64,000 nucleotides of DNA, taken from Balanoglossus misakiensis (lineage: Eukaryota; Hemichordata). Position 1 is the first letter of the stretch, and each line of letters opens with the position of its first letter. This document shows positions 44,831-57,600 of this stretch, piece by piece. The stretch lies in contig CM082581.2 in the NCBI GenBank assembly GCA_040954595.2, positions 2,542,001 through 2,606,000 of the forward strand. Direction: 5' to 3'. The notes beneath the pieces are model-generated. The model made no database searches and was not told where the DNA came from. It saw nothing but the letters and a program-made list of their open reading frames with translations. A program made the translations under genes and the position numbers.

Positions 44831-46439
44831 AATTCGACTTGTATTCCTTTTATGTGGAATTTTCGACAAGCATCTGAGCTCCCTTCAAAAATTACCGACG
44901 CCACGATCGCGATTGTCAGCAATTAAAACAATGCGGACATTTTCGCATCGTTCATTTCCGGGGATCAGTCTAGCTTGAACTGGGTTTGTATCGATGTCGA
45001 TCTATAAACTTGATGATCGCGAATTCAGACATTTCAACGCCTATTTTGAGTAGCGATCCGCTCTCAAGTTGATAGGAAAATTATAGACAGGCCTGTGCCG
45101 AGCCGCCCCAGCCGTGCGCAAGTGGATTGACCGACGCGTGGTACGGTAGCCGGTCATGCATGCAGGATGACTGTTTTGCATGCTGCCGGCTGCGCCTCCA
45201 ATCACAATTGCTTGAGGTCAAAGTCGTCATCAAGACGGTCCTGCCTCGCAGGACAAATGAAGTAAGAATCAATACACGCTGATTTCAGATCATAGTGAGG
45301 TGAATACAGCTTCTTTGTGCGAGATTGCGTTGTAGGGTTTACTTTACAGAGCATTGTCCGAAGTTTCGCGATCGCATTCCAGAGCTTGCACCTGTGCGCG
45401 CTTGGGAGAATTGAGCGTCGAAGTGGTTAGAGCGATCGGCCTCTTGCTTTTCAGTTGACCGTAAACAGTCTCTACTGTACTCGTGTGCAGCTAGACCATG
45501 GCACGGCCGTTATCGTTATCTGTACTACCTAGCACCCTTTATAGGATTAGCTAAGGTGGTAAACTGTTGTGATTGGAGTGTGTTTTTAACGTACTGTAAG
45601 TTAAACATCGCAACTAGCCTAATGTTTGACTAGGAAGAGCACCTACTAATGCGAAAACCAGGGATTGAAAATTGCCCCTTTAAACATCGACAGACAAATG
45701 ACACATTTTTTCCCCTTTATTTTGTTGAACAGAAGTAAAATGTTCTTGGAGAAGCAAATTTAAATTGTTTTGTGTTCTTTTCACAATGTTAGAAAAATGA
45801 AATATGACGACAAGTTGACTGTAGAAACGGAAGGTTTGGGGTACTTTAGGCACATCACAGATAAATAAACACGAAACGCATTAATTTTTCAGCTGGAAAA
45901 CTACAGCCCTAGGCCTGCCCATCAGTTTCCTCCCATAGACAACCTTCACAATGGGACACCATCCCTGGTTCGTTCAGGAATCTCCCTGGGTTACCTCCAG
46001 GGGACGTATAGAATGCATTAGTGACAATTAAAACGCCATCGACTTTATCCTGTATTATTTTGTAATATTTTCACGGAATCTGAGATTGAAAATTAAGTAT
46101 TCCAACCATCAGCAAGACTTTACTTTCAAAAAATCTAACCGTTGAGAGCTATTTATAGAATAGAGTAATTTTGACATTAAGGCCGAACCCTGTTGTTGAG
46201 TATTAAGATTTAATTTTACTTTTTCGATTAGTGATCTATTTCTTATGCATGAATGAAAAAAAAATAATTGACAGATCTCAGTCTTACAGATGTTTATTTT
46301 ATCACCATGGTAACAACTTCTTATCGGTATATAGAGGGTTGTTTGTCTCGTATCGCGCTACTGATATTGAAAAGTAACCTTCCTAATTTCAACAAGCTGT
46401 TAATTTTATAGACGTGTAGCGCGTGCTCATTTTCTTCTT
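44831..46439. other. No gene seen
   Basis: CG-containing DNA at 44880-45420, then AT-rich. A tRNA-like fragment near 45420 lacks a second half (see rejected items). An unrelated GAA/CTT microsatellite borders the gypsy relic at 46430. Confidence 0.4.
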
Positions 46440-46905
46440 CTTCTTCTTTTTAATTTCTGTGCCGACGGCTTCAGTGCCCAACGTTCGATCCTGGCAGGTG
46501 GTTTCGAAATTGGATTGTTGTATATGTGGACCAACGGCTTGTGGTCTGTCACAATGGTGAATTTCTGACCATATACATACAAGTGGAATCGTTCGCATGC
46601 CCATACAACGGCAAGGGCCTCTCTTTGTGTTTGAAAATATCGTTGTTCGACTGGTGTGAGTGATCTGCTTCCGTAGCAAAGAACTCGTGGTGCGTCGTCG
46701 ACGCGTCGCTTTTGCTTTTCTGGGTTAACATGGCTGCTATAAACCTACTGGGCTGGCATCTACAACTATTTCGGTTTCTTTCTTCGGATCGAAGTATGCC
46801 ATGATTGTATCACTCATTAGTCAGTTCTTGATGGTGATAAACACTTCTTCTTGTCAATCCGTCCACTCCCAAGGTGGGTCTTTTATGGTGAGTTGTTTGG
46901 AATAG
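46440..46905 (-). pseudogene. Ty3/gypsy reverse transcriptase/RNase H relic
   Basis: Minus-strand reading with frame changes shows the typical end of the RT connection and start of RNase H: PPWEWTD, then YFDPKKETEIVVDASPVG, then EALAVVWACERFHLYVYG, TIVTDHKPLVHIYNN and PPARIERWAL. These are standard landmarks of metazoan Ty3/gypsy polyproteins. The relic contains several stops and at least two frameshifts, and no LTR, protease or integrase is visible nearby. It is an old fragment, recorded only as such. Confidence 0.8.
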
Positions 46906-48540
46906 TCCGCAGACTTACTGCTGCAAATGGTGAAAGAATTTTCTGTTGAATTGAAGTCTCTGAAAGTTTTAAGGAGGCGAGCAAGAAGACAAATCAAAAG
47001 AGCCCAGAAAAGGATTGAGTATGAACTACTTTTTACAAACCAAACATTACCGTATTCCTTGTATGTAAAAAGTTTGGCTGTTTAAACAGTACTTTCAAGT
47101 AGTTTGAATACTGGGTTCGCTCTTATGTATAGGTCAATGTGCCTGTGCATGCGCTGATTAAGGGAGGTGTTGTCATAGCAACACACAGCCTTCCCTAGCC
47201 ATACAGGAATGCTGTCTGTCACCTTTACATGATGGACCGTCCCCAACTTCCCCCAACCCACGGCTGTAATTACTGAAGCCTCCCTTAAAAGCATCAATTT
47301 GGGATTTTGAGAACCATAGTCTGTTTGGACAGTGTTCATGTATACAAAATTTGGGTGTATTCCTGAGAACTTCAAAACTATATTTTTCTTCGTTAATTCA
47401 TGAAAACGTTGCTAATATCAGTTGCTACAAAAACCAAGTTAATTAAGCAATAAAACATCGTTCGTGCGTATAAGGAGTTGAACTGGTCAAAATCGAGTGG
47501 TATACCATGGCTGGAGTGTTTTATTGCTATCATATTATATCAACAATTGTTTTTGTGGCATATCAGTGTCATTTTCTTACCGAAACGGCGTCATAAAGAG
47601 AAATTACGATCGTGAACCAACATGGCGACGATGAATGTAAACACGAGCGGCCGGGATCCAGCCGGGATCGAGCATTAAACATGAAGCAGACGACAAAAAG
47701 TGACAAGACGGGCATCGCGCGTGGCAAAGTGAAAAATATTTCCACAGAGCAATTCCAAAATAAAACGTCCGTTAATTCAACAGTATTGTTGTTTTATTTA
47801 TTTGGTTTAAACACGCGCGACTGTGTTTTTTGCTGCCATATGCTAGTTCAGCAGGGGCCCGTTTTAGCTCTGCCAGCAGTGCATTATGAGTATTTTACCA
47901 TCGCTGGATTGAGCTCTCGTCCAATCAGAATTGCGGACGGTAGCATGATATAATATAATACTGTATATATACCATTTATATATTTGCGACAAAATTATTG
48001 TCATATATTGCCAAAGAAAACAATGTATTTCAAATAGAATTGTTTTATCAAATTCTGGATATATTTATTATTTAGCAGCATTCAAAAATGGCTAACGATG
48101 CAGTTTTTTATTTATTAAATTCATCCATATCAAACACAGAAATGTTGTCTACCTAGGATAGGATGACTAGAACAATCATCTAGACAAAGTCAGTCCCCCC
48201 AGATCAATGAGAATAAAAAGTGCCTTGCTCAAGGGCACAAAATCATTGAAGTTTATGCCATTTCCACTCAAGTTGGACTGGAAGTCAAATATGAAGACAT
48301 TTGTTGGAATTTCTCTTATCTCATATACTTATCTGCATTCTGATTGTGAGCTGATATGTTATGAGGGATTTTATTCTGAAATTGTTCTTTTTGGTGCTAT
48401 GGTCTATTTATTTCCTAAGTGTCACATTCCACTGGAATGAATTGTCTCTCCCCCCAGGTGCACATTAAAACCAAACATGAGAAGCAAGTATGAATAGTTC
48501 ATGTCTTGTATTGCAATAATTTGGCAGCCCGTGTTCAACT
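46906..48540. other. No gene seen
   Basis: An open frame of 113 codons at 47612-47953 has no splice context or recognisable motif. A repeat fragment with the GTGCCTTGCTCAAGG core is at about 48170-48245 (compare 5588-5655). Confidence 0.4.
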
Positions 48541-48570
48541 CGGGGGGTGGGGGGGGGTGGGGGGGGGGGA
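48541..48570. repeat. G-rich simple tract
   Basis: Four interrupted runs of G (CGGGGGGTGGGGGGGGG...), compatible with G-quadruplex formation on this strand. Confidence 0.8.
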
Positions 48571-48813
48571 ATGCTAACAATGGACACACATATACACAAA
48601 AGATTGCAAAAGTAAAAGATTTATTTTGAACACATCAAGGATTTTAAAAACCTATAAAGAATCTTTCTGGCTGTGAAGAAGCAGTAAATAATTCATTTCT
48701 CAAGTCCTCATGAAAAAGAGCTGTAAAACTGCAGTTATGGAAACTGCATTGCACGGATTGGTAACAGATAATATTCATATCCAAGATGAGGTCATACATG
48801 GAATAACATTTAA

Positions 48814-49008
48814 AGGGACAAAATCTCTCTCTCGCTGCCATTTTTCTGTTAATTATGTTTGATACAAGACTGTGGATATATAGTGAATCAACATTCGACC
48901 ACCCACAACTTCCATCCCACTTGTAGACACGAGAGTAAAACACTCGTCAAAATGAATAATCGGTCTCTACCGTTTATTCATTTTGGCGAGATTTTTACTC
49001 TTATATCC
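48814..49008. repeat. AGGGACAAAGTCTC MITE, right end missing
   Basis: TTAA (48810-48813) precedes AGGGACAAAATCTCTCTC. The centre (AATGAATAATCGGTCTCTACC) is in the opposite orientation to the centre of 31216-31561, as expected if the palindromic middle can flip. It ends near TTATATCC, short of the terminal repeat. Confidence 0.7.
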
Positions 49009-50408
49009 TTTAAACAGGCATAATTTTGAATGATAAAGCGAAACTGATTCAAATTTTAAAATCAAGATGGCCACCATTCAATGTGTATTGAGAAAATTTG
49101 AAGTATTTTTATTTTTGAGAAAGCAAATTTTTTTCTGTTTTCAAAGTGACTCTTCCCACATTTTAATACTAAAAATATAAAGATATGTCGACCACCTAAA
49201 TAGCATGTCTGCAAAATGTGAATGGTGATGTCTGTATTAGTTTATAATTCAAAATTAAGAAAATAGTTTCTCAATCCTAATATGAATGATCTTGAAGTGA
49301 CAACTTGTGTACATAGAAAAAAGATGTTGAGAGTGTGTTCAATGTAAGAAAGCAAGAAGTGTATGACAACCTCTCTTAAATTGCATATTCTTGGTTAGTC
49401 ATTTGCTTTTGGGAAATAGTACACATCAAAACTGAAGTCCAGAACATTACACAAAATCATTGTGAACATGTTCTTAACAAGTGTTTCAGATTTCTGCTTA
49501 AACTTATTGGAATTATTGTTAGTGCAATTTGAAACAAACTAACTCTTTACAAACTAATTTGGCTTTACAAATCAGAGACATTGTATACTGACAGGATATG
49601 TATGTTTCAGCTTTTTTGGCTCAAAATGAACATCTGCAAAACATAGAGTGAATTTCCTAAATCTGTCAACAAACAAAAGTGATGTTTCTACTGAAGATAT
49701 TGATGATCAGGATTAAAAATATTACTGTACAGCTTTTTGGTGAAAACAATAATTTGAATAAAAAATGTTGCAACAAATCACAAAAATCACTAGAATTTTA
49801 AAAAAATCAACTTTATTTTGCTATAATGGTCATTGATGTCATTAGCTGCAGTTTGTAAACTCAACATGACAATTTCTTAGTTGTCACTTTCTCATAATTG
49901 TAATTGACTCACTTTATTTGCATGTGTCTCCATCCTGTGAAGCTGACATGACATCATGTTCCTTAGAGTGATTTAATTTGTAATTAACCATTACATACAC
50001 TTCAAATAGGTCAGTATCTGCAGGATGGTCTTGTACTGTATTTGGGTAATTCACTTTCTGTTATCTCATGCTAGATCTATGTCACAGATTCCATTCATTT
50101 ATCTTTAGTTGTGTCACCTGTTGGTAGCTGTTTCTGCAATCACCATCTCCTCGTTGTACAGCCTGGTTATTGAGAAGACAGTAATGGTGGAGGGTGGTTT
50201 GGTGTATTGGCTTTGATTTCTCTGCAGGGCTTATAACAGTATGTGTGTACGGAACCTTTTCCTTGCACACACACATTACGTTACTCAGTTAAATTTCTCA
50301 GACATTGCAACAAGTTCCATGGAAATACTGCCATCGTTTGCCATACTAATCAGAAATTGATATACTGACGTCACAATGGTCTGCTTCAGAGATGTTGATG
50401 TCATCATC
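49009..50408. other. 3' flank of the Roco exon; one small coding-like duplicate
   Basis: AT-rich. At 50122-50166 about 40 bp closely match 50874-50918 within the coding exon (minus-strand YNEEMVI segment). Otherwise no gene. Confidence 0.5.
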
Positions 50409-51670
50409 TTAAGATGTAAGATGTAGATTAGCCATGTCACCTTCAACATCATGATGATCAGCTGACACACCAAGTTTTCGGAACATCTCATGTATTTCTT
50501 CTCTGGCAGCGTAGACATCACAACTTTCTTGCTCAAGAATTTTAACCAGGCTGGAAAATTTGCTCTTACAGAATTTCTTATCTGCAGTTGGCTGTTGGCC
50601 TGCACGTTGTTGTCCTCCACAGCCCTTGGACCAAACAGATAAAGCATGTTGTGTGTGGGATTGAATCGATGCACTGTATTGCCATGAATCCACCTCCATG
50701 CGAGGGATCCCCATCAAGTCTGCCATAGCCCTGTAGTCATTGCCGGATAAACGGATGATATCCATGATATTAGAAAATATCTTGAGGGCATCCTTCAGCA
50801 TCCACTTGACATCACTTTCATATCCACTGTGTCGGAGGATGGTTGTATCATACCCAGCACAAAGCAAGTCAGTAGCTGCTTCTGAAATCACCATCTCCTC
50901 GTTGTACACCTTCTCATTCCTCTCTTCTGCTTCCCGAATTTGCTTCAATGTATAGAATGTGACATCTTCAGGGTTGCGATGGTTTCGAAGAGAATCTGAA
51001 CTCAACACGTGGATGTCAAGTCTTGTACCAGGACAGCAGATCTCTAACACTTCATAGACAATATCAGTTATTGTCTCTAAAATAATTTGTAGCATTCGCC
51101 GATTTCCTCTTCTTTCTCTGCTCTAACACAAACATGGATAGCTCTCCAACCGTTTGTCATATACACCAAGCCTTCTGCATTGTGACACACTTTGATGCCA
51201 TTTTTCCATATACCACTTGTCCGTCGGTTGATCTTTCGGAAATGGCGTTCTATTCGGGCGTGAAGTCGGGGGGAAAATCCTGGCGAGAAACTATCAGCAT
51301 CATCTCTGCATTGGAACCGTCTACCATAGTAAATCTTCTTAGTAGCATCCTGTTTCCACTGATTTGCAGGCATATCTGTGTCCAACAACTCAGGTATTAC
51401 ATACCCAGTTACAGTATTGGATTCAGAAATGACCTCGTAGAGAAGGTCAAACTCTTTGAGAAGATTTATCAGCAAATCAATATCTGCCAGACCATGGAAA
51501 ACTTCCTCAATTTCGCTTCTCATATGTAAGGACTTCCGCGGCAAGCGGTTTGCAAACTGCTCAAATATTTCAGGAGCCAGCATGGGACCGAATATTCTAG
51601 AACATAACCATTGGGGATCAAGAACAATGACGTCATCTGAATCTGGTAGGGTACTCTCGATTTGGAACAT
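50409..51670 (-). CDS. Roco-family protein, COR and death-domain terminal exon (frameshifted)
   Basis: The acceptor TTTATTCACAG at 51671 opens a frame with DDVIVLDPQWLCSRIFGPML, the start of a COR domain as in DAPK1 and other ROC-COR proteins. It continues through RHFRKINRRTSGIW and IHVCVRAEKEEEIGECYK. At about 51085-51095 the frame shifts by one base and goes on (LQIILETITDIVYEVLEICC). The C-terminal 110 residues (DYRAMADLMGIPRMEVDSW, then KFSSLVKILEQESC) look like a death domain. Known Roco proteins are GTPase scaffolds, some linked to apoptosis. The ROC and any kinase parts would be upstream, beyond the LINE or outside the window. Functional if the shift is a sequencing error; otherwise a pseudogene. 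Confidence 0.75.
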
Positions 51671-52049
51671 CTGTGAATAAACAATGGGGAAAAATACTTA
51701 TGTTTTGAGACATTTATTCAAATGAAATTGTGCATATATCTTAGTGACACACATACCAGTATGTAGATGTGTGCATGGCTGATCATACATAGGGAAACCG
51801 CGAAACCCAGGCCAAGTCTAGCCTTGCCTGGCCAAACCATCTCAGCTATAGTGATCGAAGAAAAACTCATCAACGCCACAATATTGCCACTGGTGATTTA
51901 GGAACAATGTCAGGGCTATACCCACACTAGTGACACACATGGACCACAAAAACATGTTTATAGCAGAGGGCCTTTTCTGGGTTTTTTTCTCAGTCTTGAA
52001 TCCCTGTCTAGATCCTCAGCAAAAGGCTCTGTCAAGACTTTCCCCCCCC
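51671..52049. other. Intron side of Roco exon, no feature seen
   Basis: No exon or repeat recognised, apart from a C run at about 52041-52051 that marks the left border of the LINE. Confidence 0.4.
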
Positions 52050-52077
52050 CCAGATCCCTCTTAAGAGAACCCAGCCT

Positions 52078-52371
52078 GTGATTGGAACTGCGCCGAGTAC
52101 TACAGCTGGCCTTCAAGGCGCAAGACCGCGGCGTGTATGTACACTTTTCGTGTCCCGGCTGAATCCAGCAACAACATGTGGAAATGTTGAGCGCTATGCT
52201 GCGGACAAATTTGATGTAGGTGTGAACTGTACAAAACTGAAAACAAAGTATGATACGTATGCTTCTTTTATGGTTGAATTATCTGATGTAGACATTAGAG
52301 TTGCCCTTGATCCTGTAAATTGGCCTCAGGATACTCTTGTAAGAAAATACTATAAATCTCAGACGCCATGA
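52078..52371 (+). CDS. LINE ORF1, C-terminal part
   Basis: An open frame of 97 codons with TLFVSRLNPATTCGNVERY and ALDPVNWPQDTLVRKYY, matching the C-terminal nucleic-acid-binding region of ORF1 proteins of L2/CR1-type LINEs. Its TGA overlaps the ATG of ORF2 (ATGA, 52368-52371), a coupling typical of these elements. The rest of ORF1 is missing: the element is 5' truncated near 52050. Confidence 0.75.
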   Translation: MIGTAPSTTAGLQGARPRRVCTLFVSRLNPATTCGNVERYAADKFDVGVNCTKLKTKYDTYASFMVELSDVDIRVALDPVNWPQDTLVRKYYKSQTP

Positions 52372-54189
52372 CAGAACGCAAAAATAGTTTACGGATTGTG
52401 TCATTTAACTGTCGCTCTGTGAAATCAAGCTTTCATTCTGTGTATGAATTGTGTGAAACCCATGATATTTGTCTTTTACAAGAACACTGGCTTGCTAAGG
52501 AAGAGATGTCAATTTTACATGACATACATCCGGATTTTATGTCATTCGGAGTATCTGCTTTTGATTCGTCTGAACTCCGTATTGGTAGACCGTACGGGGG
52601 GGGGGGGGGGTTGCAATTCTTTGGCGTAGATCGCTTGGCAAACTTGCCAGTACTGTTGAGTTTGCTGATAGTCGCTTGCTTGGTTTAGTTTTAGAAAATG
52701 ATACTGACAAACTTGTTATTGTAAACTGTTATTTGCCCACCAATACTAATGATAATTTTGAAGTGTTCAGTGAGTACTTGGCGAAAATCAATTCCATTGT
52801 TTCTGATATTAACACTGGGAATGTCTTTTTTATTGGTGACTGCAATGCTGATGTAACTACTGATACAGGCTTTGGTCGTGAGTTGATGGAGCATTGTGAG
52901 CAATTTGGTTACATCGTTTCTGATGTTGAGCTGCTAGGCAGGGATTCTGGTACGTTTACTTAGATTAGCGATGCTCATGGCAGTACTTCATGGATTGACC
53001 ACTGTGTTACCACTGAAGTTTCTCATAGCAATGTTCTTTCAATTTCGAGTCTTTGCAATGTTGTTGACTCCGACCATATTCCTGTTTCAATAGAGGTTCA
53101 TTTCAACACTTCTGCTGATGAAAGCTTCAGCAGTAGTTCCTTCAAGCAATGTAATTTTCGAGTTGATTGGAAAAAATTGTCACAGCAGAATATATCCGCC
53201 TACACCCGTTGTACCAAAGCCAAGATTGATAAGATTAATTTATCCGAAGAGTTATTATGCACTAGTGTGAACTGTACAGACCCTTCGCATTTACAGGCAA
53301 TTGATACTTGTTATGGTAGTATTGTGGATGCATTGAATTGTACTGCAAAAGATACCATTAGGCGTAAGTTTCACCAGAAAGTTCATGTTGTACCTGGCTG
53401 GAACGATTTTGTAAAAGAAAGTCACGACTATGCCCGTACCATGTTTTTATTATGGGTTAATGGGGTAAACCTAAACAAGGCCCGCTTTTTGAAACCATGA
53501 AATCTTCCAGAGCTCGTTTTAAGTATGCTTTACGTGCTTGTAAAAAGATTGAGAATCAAAATAGGGCTGACAAGATGGCTGACAATTTACGCTGCCACAA
53601 ACAGAACGACTTCTGGAAGGAAGTCAGAAAGCAAACTAGCAGAAAAACGCCACTTTCTGACACTGTAGGTGGAGCGACTGGTGAGAGTGAAATTGCAATT
53701 ATGTGGCACAAGCATTTCAGTGATATTTTGAATTCTGTCCAGGCTCAGACTGGTAAAAATGACATCGAGGAGAAAATGAAGTATGTTAACTTTTCTTCTG
53801 ATATGTATGTTTCTGAAGACGAAGTAATTTCTGCTATACATAAGTTACCTGACGACAAGACAGCTGGCATTGACAATATTTCAGCTGAGCACCTCAAATT
53901 CTCAGACTCCTCTATTTTACCCATTTTGACTTGTAGTATTAATGCTATGATTGTTCATGGTTACCTGCCAACTGAGGCTATCAAAGTTATTTTAGTTCCA
54001 ATTATTAAGGATAAAACTAAGCTTTGTAGTGATGCCAGTAACTACCGGCCGATAGCACTAGCAACTGTTTTCTCTTAAGTTTTTGAGCATATTTTACTTT
54101 CTCGTTGTGAGGAGTTTCTTACCTCTCATTATTTACAATTTGGTTTCAAGCGAGAACATTCAACTGACCTGTGTTTATTTGTTTACTTC
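52368..54189 (+). pseudogene. LINE ORF2: endonuclease and N-terminal RT
   Basis: Endonuclease landmarks: RIVSFNCRSVKSSFHSVYEL, CLLQEHWL, FFIGDCNAD, ISDAHGSTSWIDH and DSDHIPV. RT start: DDKTAGIDNISAEHLK, SNYRPIAL, QFGFKREHSTD. Clade: L2/CR1 group of the Jockey-like LINEs (from motif style). Damage: frameshift at a run of about 12 G (52598), TAG at about 52961, frameshift near 53468 and TAA at 54076. The catalytic YADD region is absent, being replaced by a satellite fragment from 54190. Confidence 0.85.
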
Positions 54190-54358
54190 ATTGGAGTTAT
54201 GCTGCAATATAGTGCGGAAAATTTCTGACTTTTTCGAGTACACATCGTGATGGCGAATGGTTCAGGAAGGCTAGCCTTTTACCTGAAGGTGTCAACTGAT
54301 GTTGGTTCGAGACCACTTTTTTCATATTTTTTTTTTCTTGAGAACTTTTAAAGACATC
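54190..54358 (+). repeat. Satellite fragment inside LINE
   Basis: ATTGGAGTTATGCTGCAATA onward matches the first ~165 bp of the ~500-bp satellite unit at 62125, 62623, 63150 and 63648. It stands exactly where the central RT sequence of the LINE should be. Confidence 0.85.
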
Positions 54359-54360
54359 AT

Positions 54361-54618
54361 CTTGGTGTCATGTTGAGTCATGAAAAATCAGTTGCTGATG
54401 ATTTCAATTGGGCTCAGCGCATTCCAAAAATCTGTAGAATTCTGAAATCTTGGTCATTTCGTAAATTGTCCTACAAAGGGAAAACCCTCATTATCAACTC
54501 CCTTGTTACGTCTACTCTGTGGTACCGGGCATCTGTTGTTTCGTTGCCTCAGCAACACATACAAATTTTGAATGAGCACATCTGTAATTTCTTCTGGAGC
54601 AAAGGTCTACGGCGCGCC
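54361..54618 (+). pseudogene. LINE ORF2, C-terminal part of RT
   Basis: Reads LGVMLSHEKSVADDFNWAQR and LSYKGKTLIINSLVTSTLWY, the conserved region after the RT catalytic core. The frame is interrupted after GLRRA by the large foldback element that starts at 54619. Confidence 0.85.
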
Positions 54619-57600
54619 AAGTGTTTCAAAATTATTTATCATTATTTTATAGAAAATTGATGTCTTTTAACAAAAAAAATACGTAAAAAACACAAAAAAC
54701 TGATTGGTGGTTTAAAAAACAACGAGTGTAAAAAGTAATCCATCGTGGAGTCAAAAAAAACAAAAACAACAAAAAAAAACACTAACACACACAGAAGAAA
54801 ATCTCACCTATTGTAAAAAAAAACCACCAAGCTCACCAAAAAATACGCCCACAAGGCAGTTGAAAAAAAAAATCACTTATGTGTCACAAAAAAACTACGC
54901 GCACATTTTTCACGAAAAACGCACACTTCATCCCCACAAAAAATACACACAAAGTATTAAAAAGAACACTCTTTGAAAAAAAAGAGAGACTACAACTTGA
55001 AAAAAATGCATACCCCCAGAACAAACAACACAGGCAAACATAGAAAAAACACGAACATGTTAGCCATAAAAAACGGAGATATTTGTCACCGAAAAAAAAC
55101 CCCGCACTCATGTCACCCTAAAACTAACGGACCGCTTTAAAAAACGCAGATGCACTGAGGTTGCAAAAATAAGCACATTTCTAATCCCCCGAAAAAAAAA
55201 CAGGCAATTTGAAAAAAACGCACAGCAATTTGCAAAAAAAAATATATTGGAACATTTGTCACCCAAAAAAACAAGCAATTTGAAAAAAAAAACGCAGAGC
55301 AATTTGCAAAAAAAAAAAATATAGGAACATTTGTCACCCAAAAAAACAAGCAATTTGAAAAAAAAAAACGCAGAGCAATTTGCAAAAAAAAAAATATAGG
55401 AACATTTGTCACCCAAAAAAAACAGGCAATTTGAAAAAAAAACGCAGAGCAATTTGCAAAAAAAAAAAAAATATAGGAACATTTGTCACCCAAAAAAACA
55501 GGCAATTTGAAAAAAAAACGCAGAGCAATTTGCAAAAAAAAAAAATAATAGGAACATTTGTCACCCAAAAAACAGGCAATTTGAAAAAAAAAAACACGAT
55601 ATAAAATTTGAAAAAAAAATATATAGGCATATTTGTCACCCAAAATATTCAGGCAGATCCAAGTTGTAAAAAATGGTATATTTGTCATCCAAAAAATAAA
55701 ACAAGCGTGTTTAAAAAAAACGAGCATTCAGTTGTAAAAATAAATAATAGTCTTTAACAACTTGAAAAAAGAAAACGGACGCACTTGAAAGAATAGCGTA
55801 TGCGCATGCGCCGAAAAAAAAATGAGTGAGAAATGCGCTCCAAAAAAAAAAAAGTGAGAGATTTTGCTAGAGGAGTCTGGGTAATCTTAAAAAAAAACAG
55901 AGTGTGAAAATAAGTTGACTCGAAGAAGAGAAAAGAAAGGGGAAACACACAAACCGTCACACAGGACAAACAACAGTCTCCTCATCGCCGAGGCGTACGC
56001 GTGATGATATGACAAGTGTTTACGTCTGTGAGGTGGTGTGTGTATGTGTCGGATAGAACGCGAGTCGACTAGAATCCGAGTCGACTGAAGGTTACTGTGG
56101 TGGACGCGAATATGTGGTCGCCATTGTGGGATTCCTTCGTGAAGGAAGTGAAGCCACTTGTTCGGGACCACATAAACATGATACCGTCATGATACCACAC
56201 AGTCAAACATGACACCACTGGCACTACGTCCGCGGTTTGCTATTCTAGATTTGGTCTACAGAAATCGTGAAATTTGTAGCATAATCATCTGTGATGTAAG
56301 ACAAATCTAAACCCCAAACGGCAGAACTGAACGTTGCCCATAACGTAAGAGTTGGCATGGTGCCCACAACTAATACTGTCTTCTGTGCAGTACTAGCGAA
56401 CTATACAAAAAATCAGCTCAGTTTTGACAACTTATAAATATTGGAAAAAAATATTTTATTTAGAAACTGTTTGTTATTTGTTGTATTTTTCAAAGTGAGG
56501 TATGAATGACCTTCGGGAAATCGTTGTCATGTGTATGAATTCACCGCAAATCGTTTGTTTACATTTGGCTGGTAAAAGGTCAAATACCCCAAAGGAGTCG
56601 CTCAGTCCATAATTAGTTGATCGTCTCCGCGTCATCCGCGTTGAAACTCTGTGTACTGTACAAAAGAATATGGAAAGTTATTGTACGTTTCAGCATCACA
56701 GGTTACAGCAGGAGTTGTTCATAATGACAGTTCGTTCGACCATGTTAAACGCAACGCTCCGGTCATATGTGGTCCCGAACAAGTGGCTTCACTTCCTTCA
56801 CGAAGGAATCCCACAATGGCGACCATATATTCGCGTCCACCACAGTAACCGTCAGTCGACTCGGTTTCTAGTCGACTCGCGTTCTATCCGACACATACAC
56901 ACCACCTCACAGACGTAAACACTTGTCATATCATCACGCGTACGCCTCGGCGATGAGGAGACTGTTGTTTGTCCTGTGTGACGGTTTGTGTGTTTCCCCT
57001 TTCTTTTCTCTTCTTCGAGTCAACTTATTTTCACACTCTGTTTTTTTTTTAAGATTACCCAGACTCCTCTAGCAAAATCTCTCACTTTTTTTTTTTGGAG
57101 CGCATTTCTCACTCATTTTTTTTTTCGGCGCATGCGCATACGCTATTCTTTCAAACGCGTCCGTTTTTTTTCTTTCAAGTTGTTAAAGACTATTATTTAT
57201 TTTTACAACTGAATGCTCGTTTTTTTTAAACACGCTTGTTTTATTTTTTGGATGACAAATATACCATTTTTTACAACTTGGATCTGCCTGAATATTTTGG
57301 GTGACAAATGTGCCTATATATTTTTTTTTCAAATTTTATATCGTGTTTTTTTTTTCAAATTGCCTGTTTTTTGGGTGACAAATGTTCCTATTATTTTTTT
57401 TTTTGCAAATAGCTCTGCGTTTTTTTTTTTTTTTTTCAAATTGCCTGTTTTTTTGGGTGACAAATGTTCCTTTATATTTTTTTTTTTTGCAAATTGCTCT
57501 GCGTTTTTTTTTCAAATTGCCTGTTTTTTTGGGTGACAAATGTTCCTATATATTTTTTTTTGAAAATTGCTCTGCGTTTTTTTTTTCAAATTGCCTGTTT

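Noticed and set aside
45405-45480. tRNA-like stretch (GAAGTGGTTAGAGCG)
   Set aside because: It resembles a D-arm/A-box, but no T-arm (GGTTCGA) or acceptor pairing follows; at best a SINE fragment.
47612-47953. 113-codon open frame
   Set aside because: No splice sites, motif or conserved partner elsewhere in the window.
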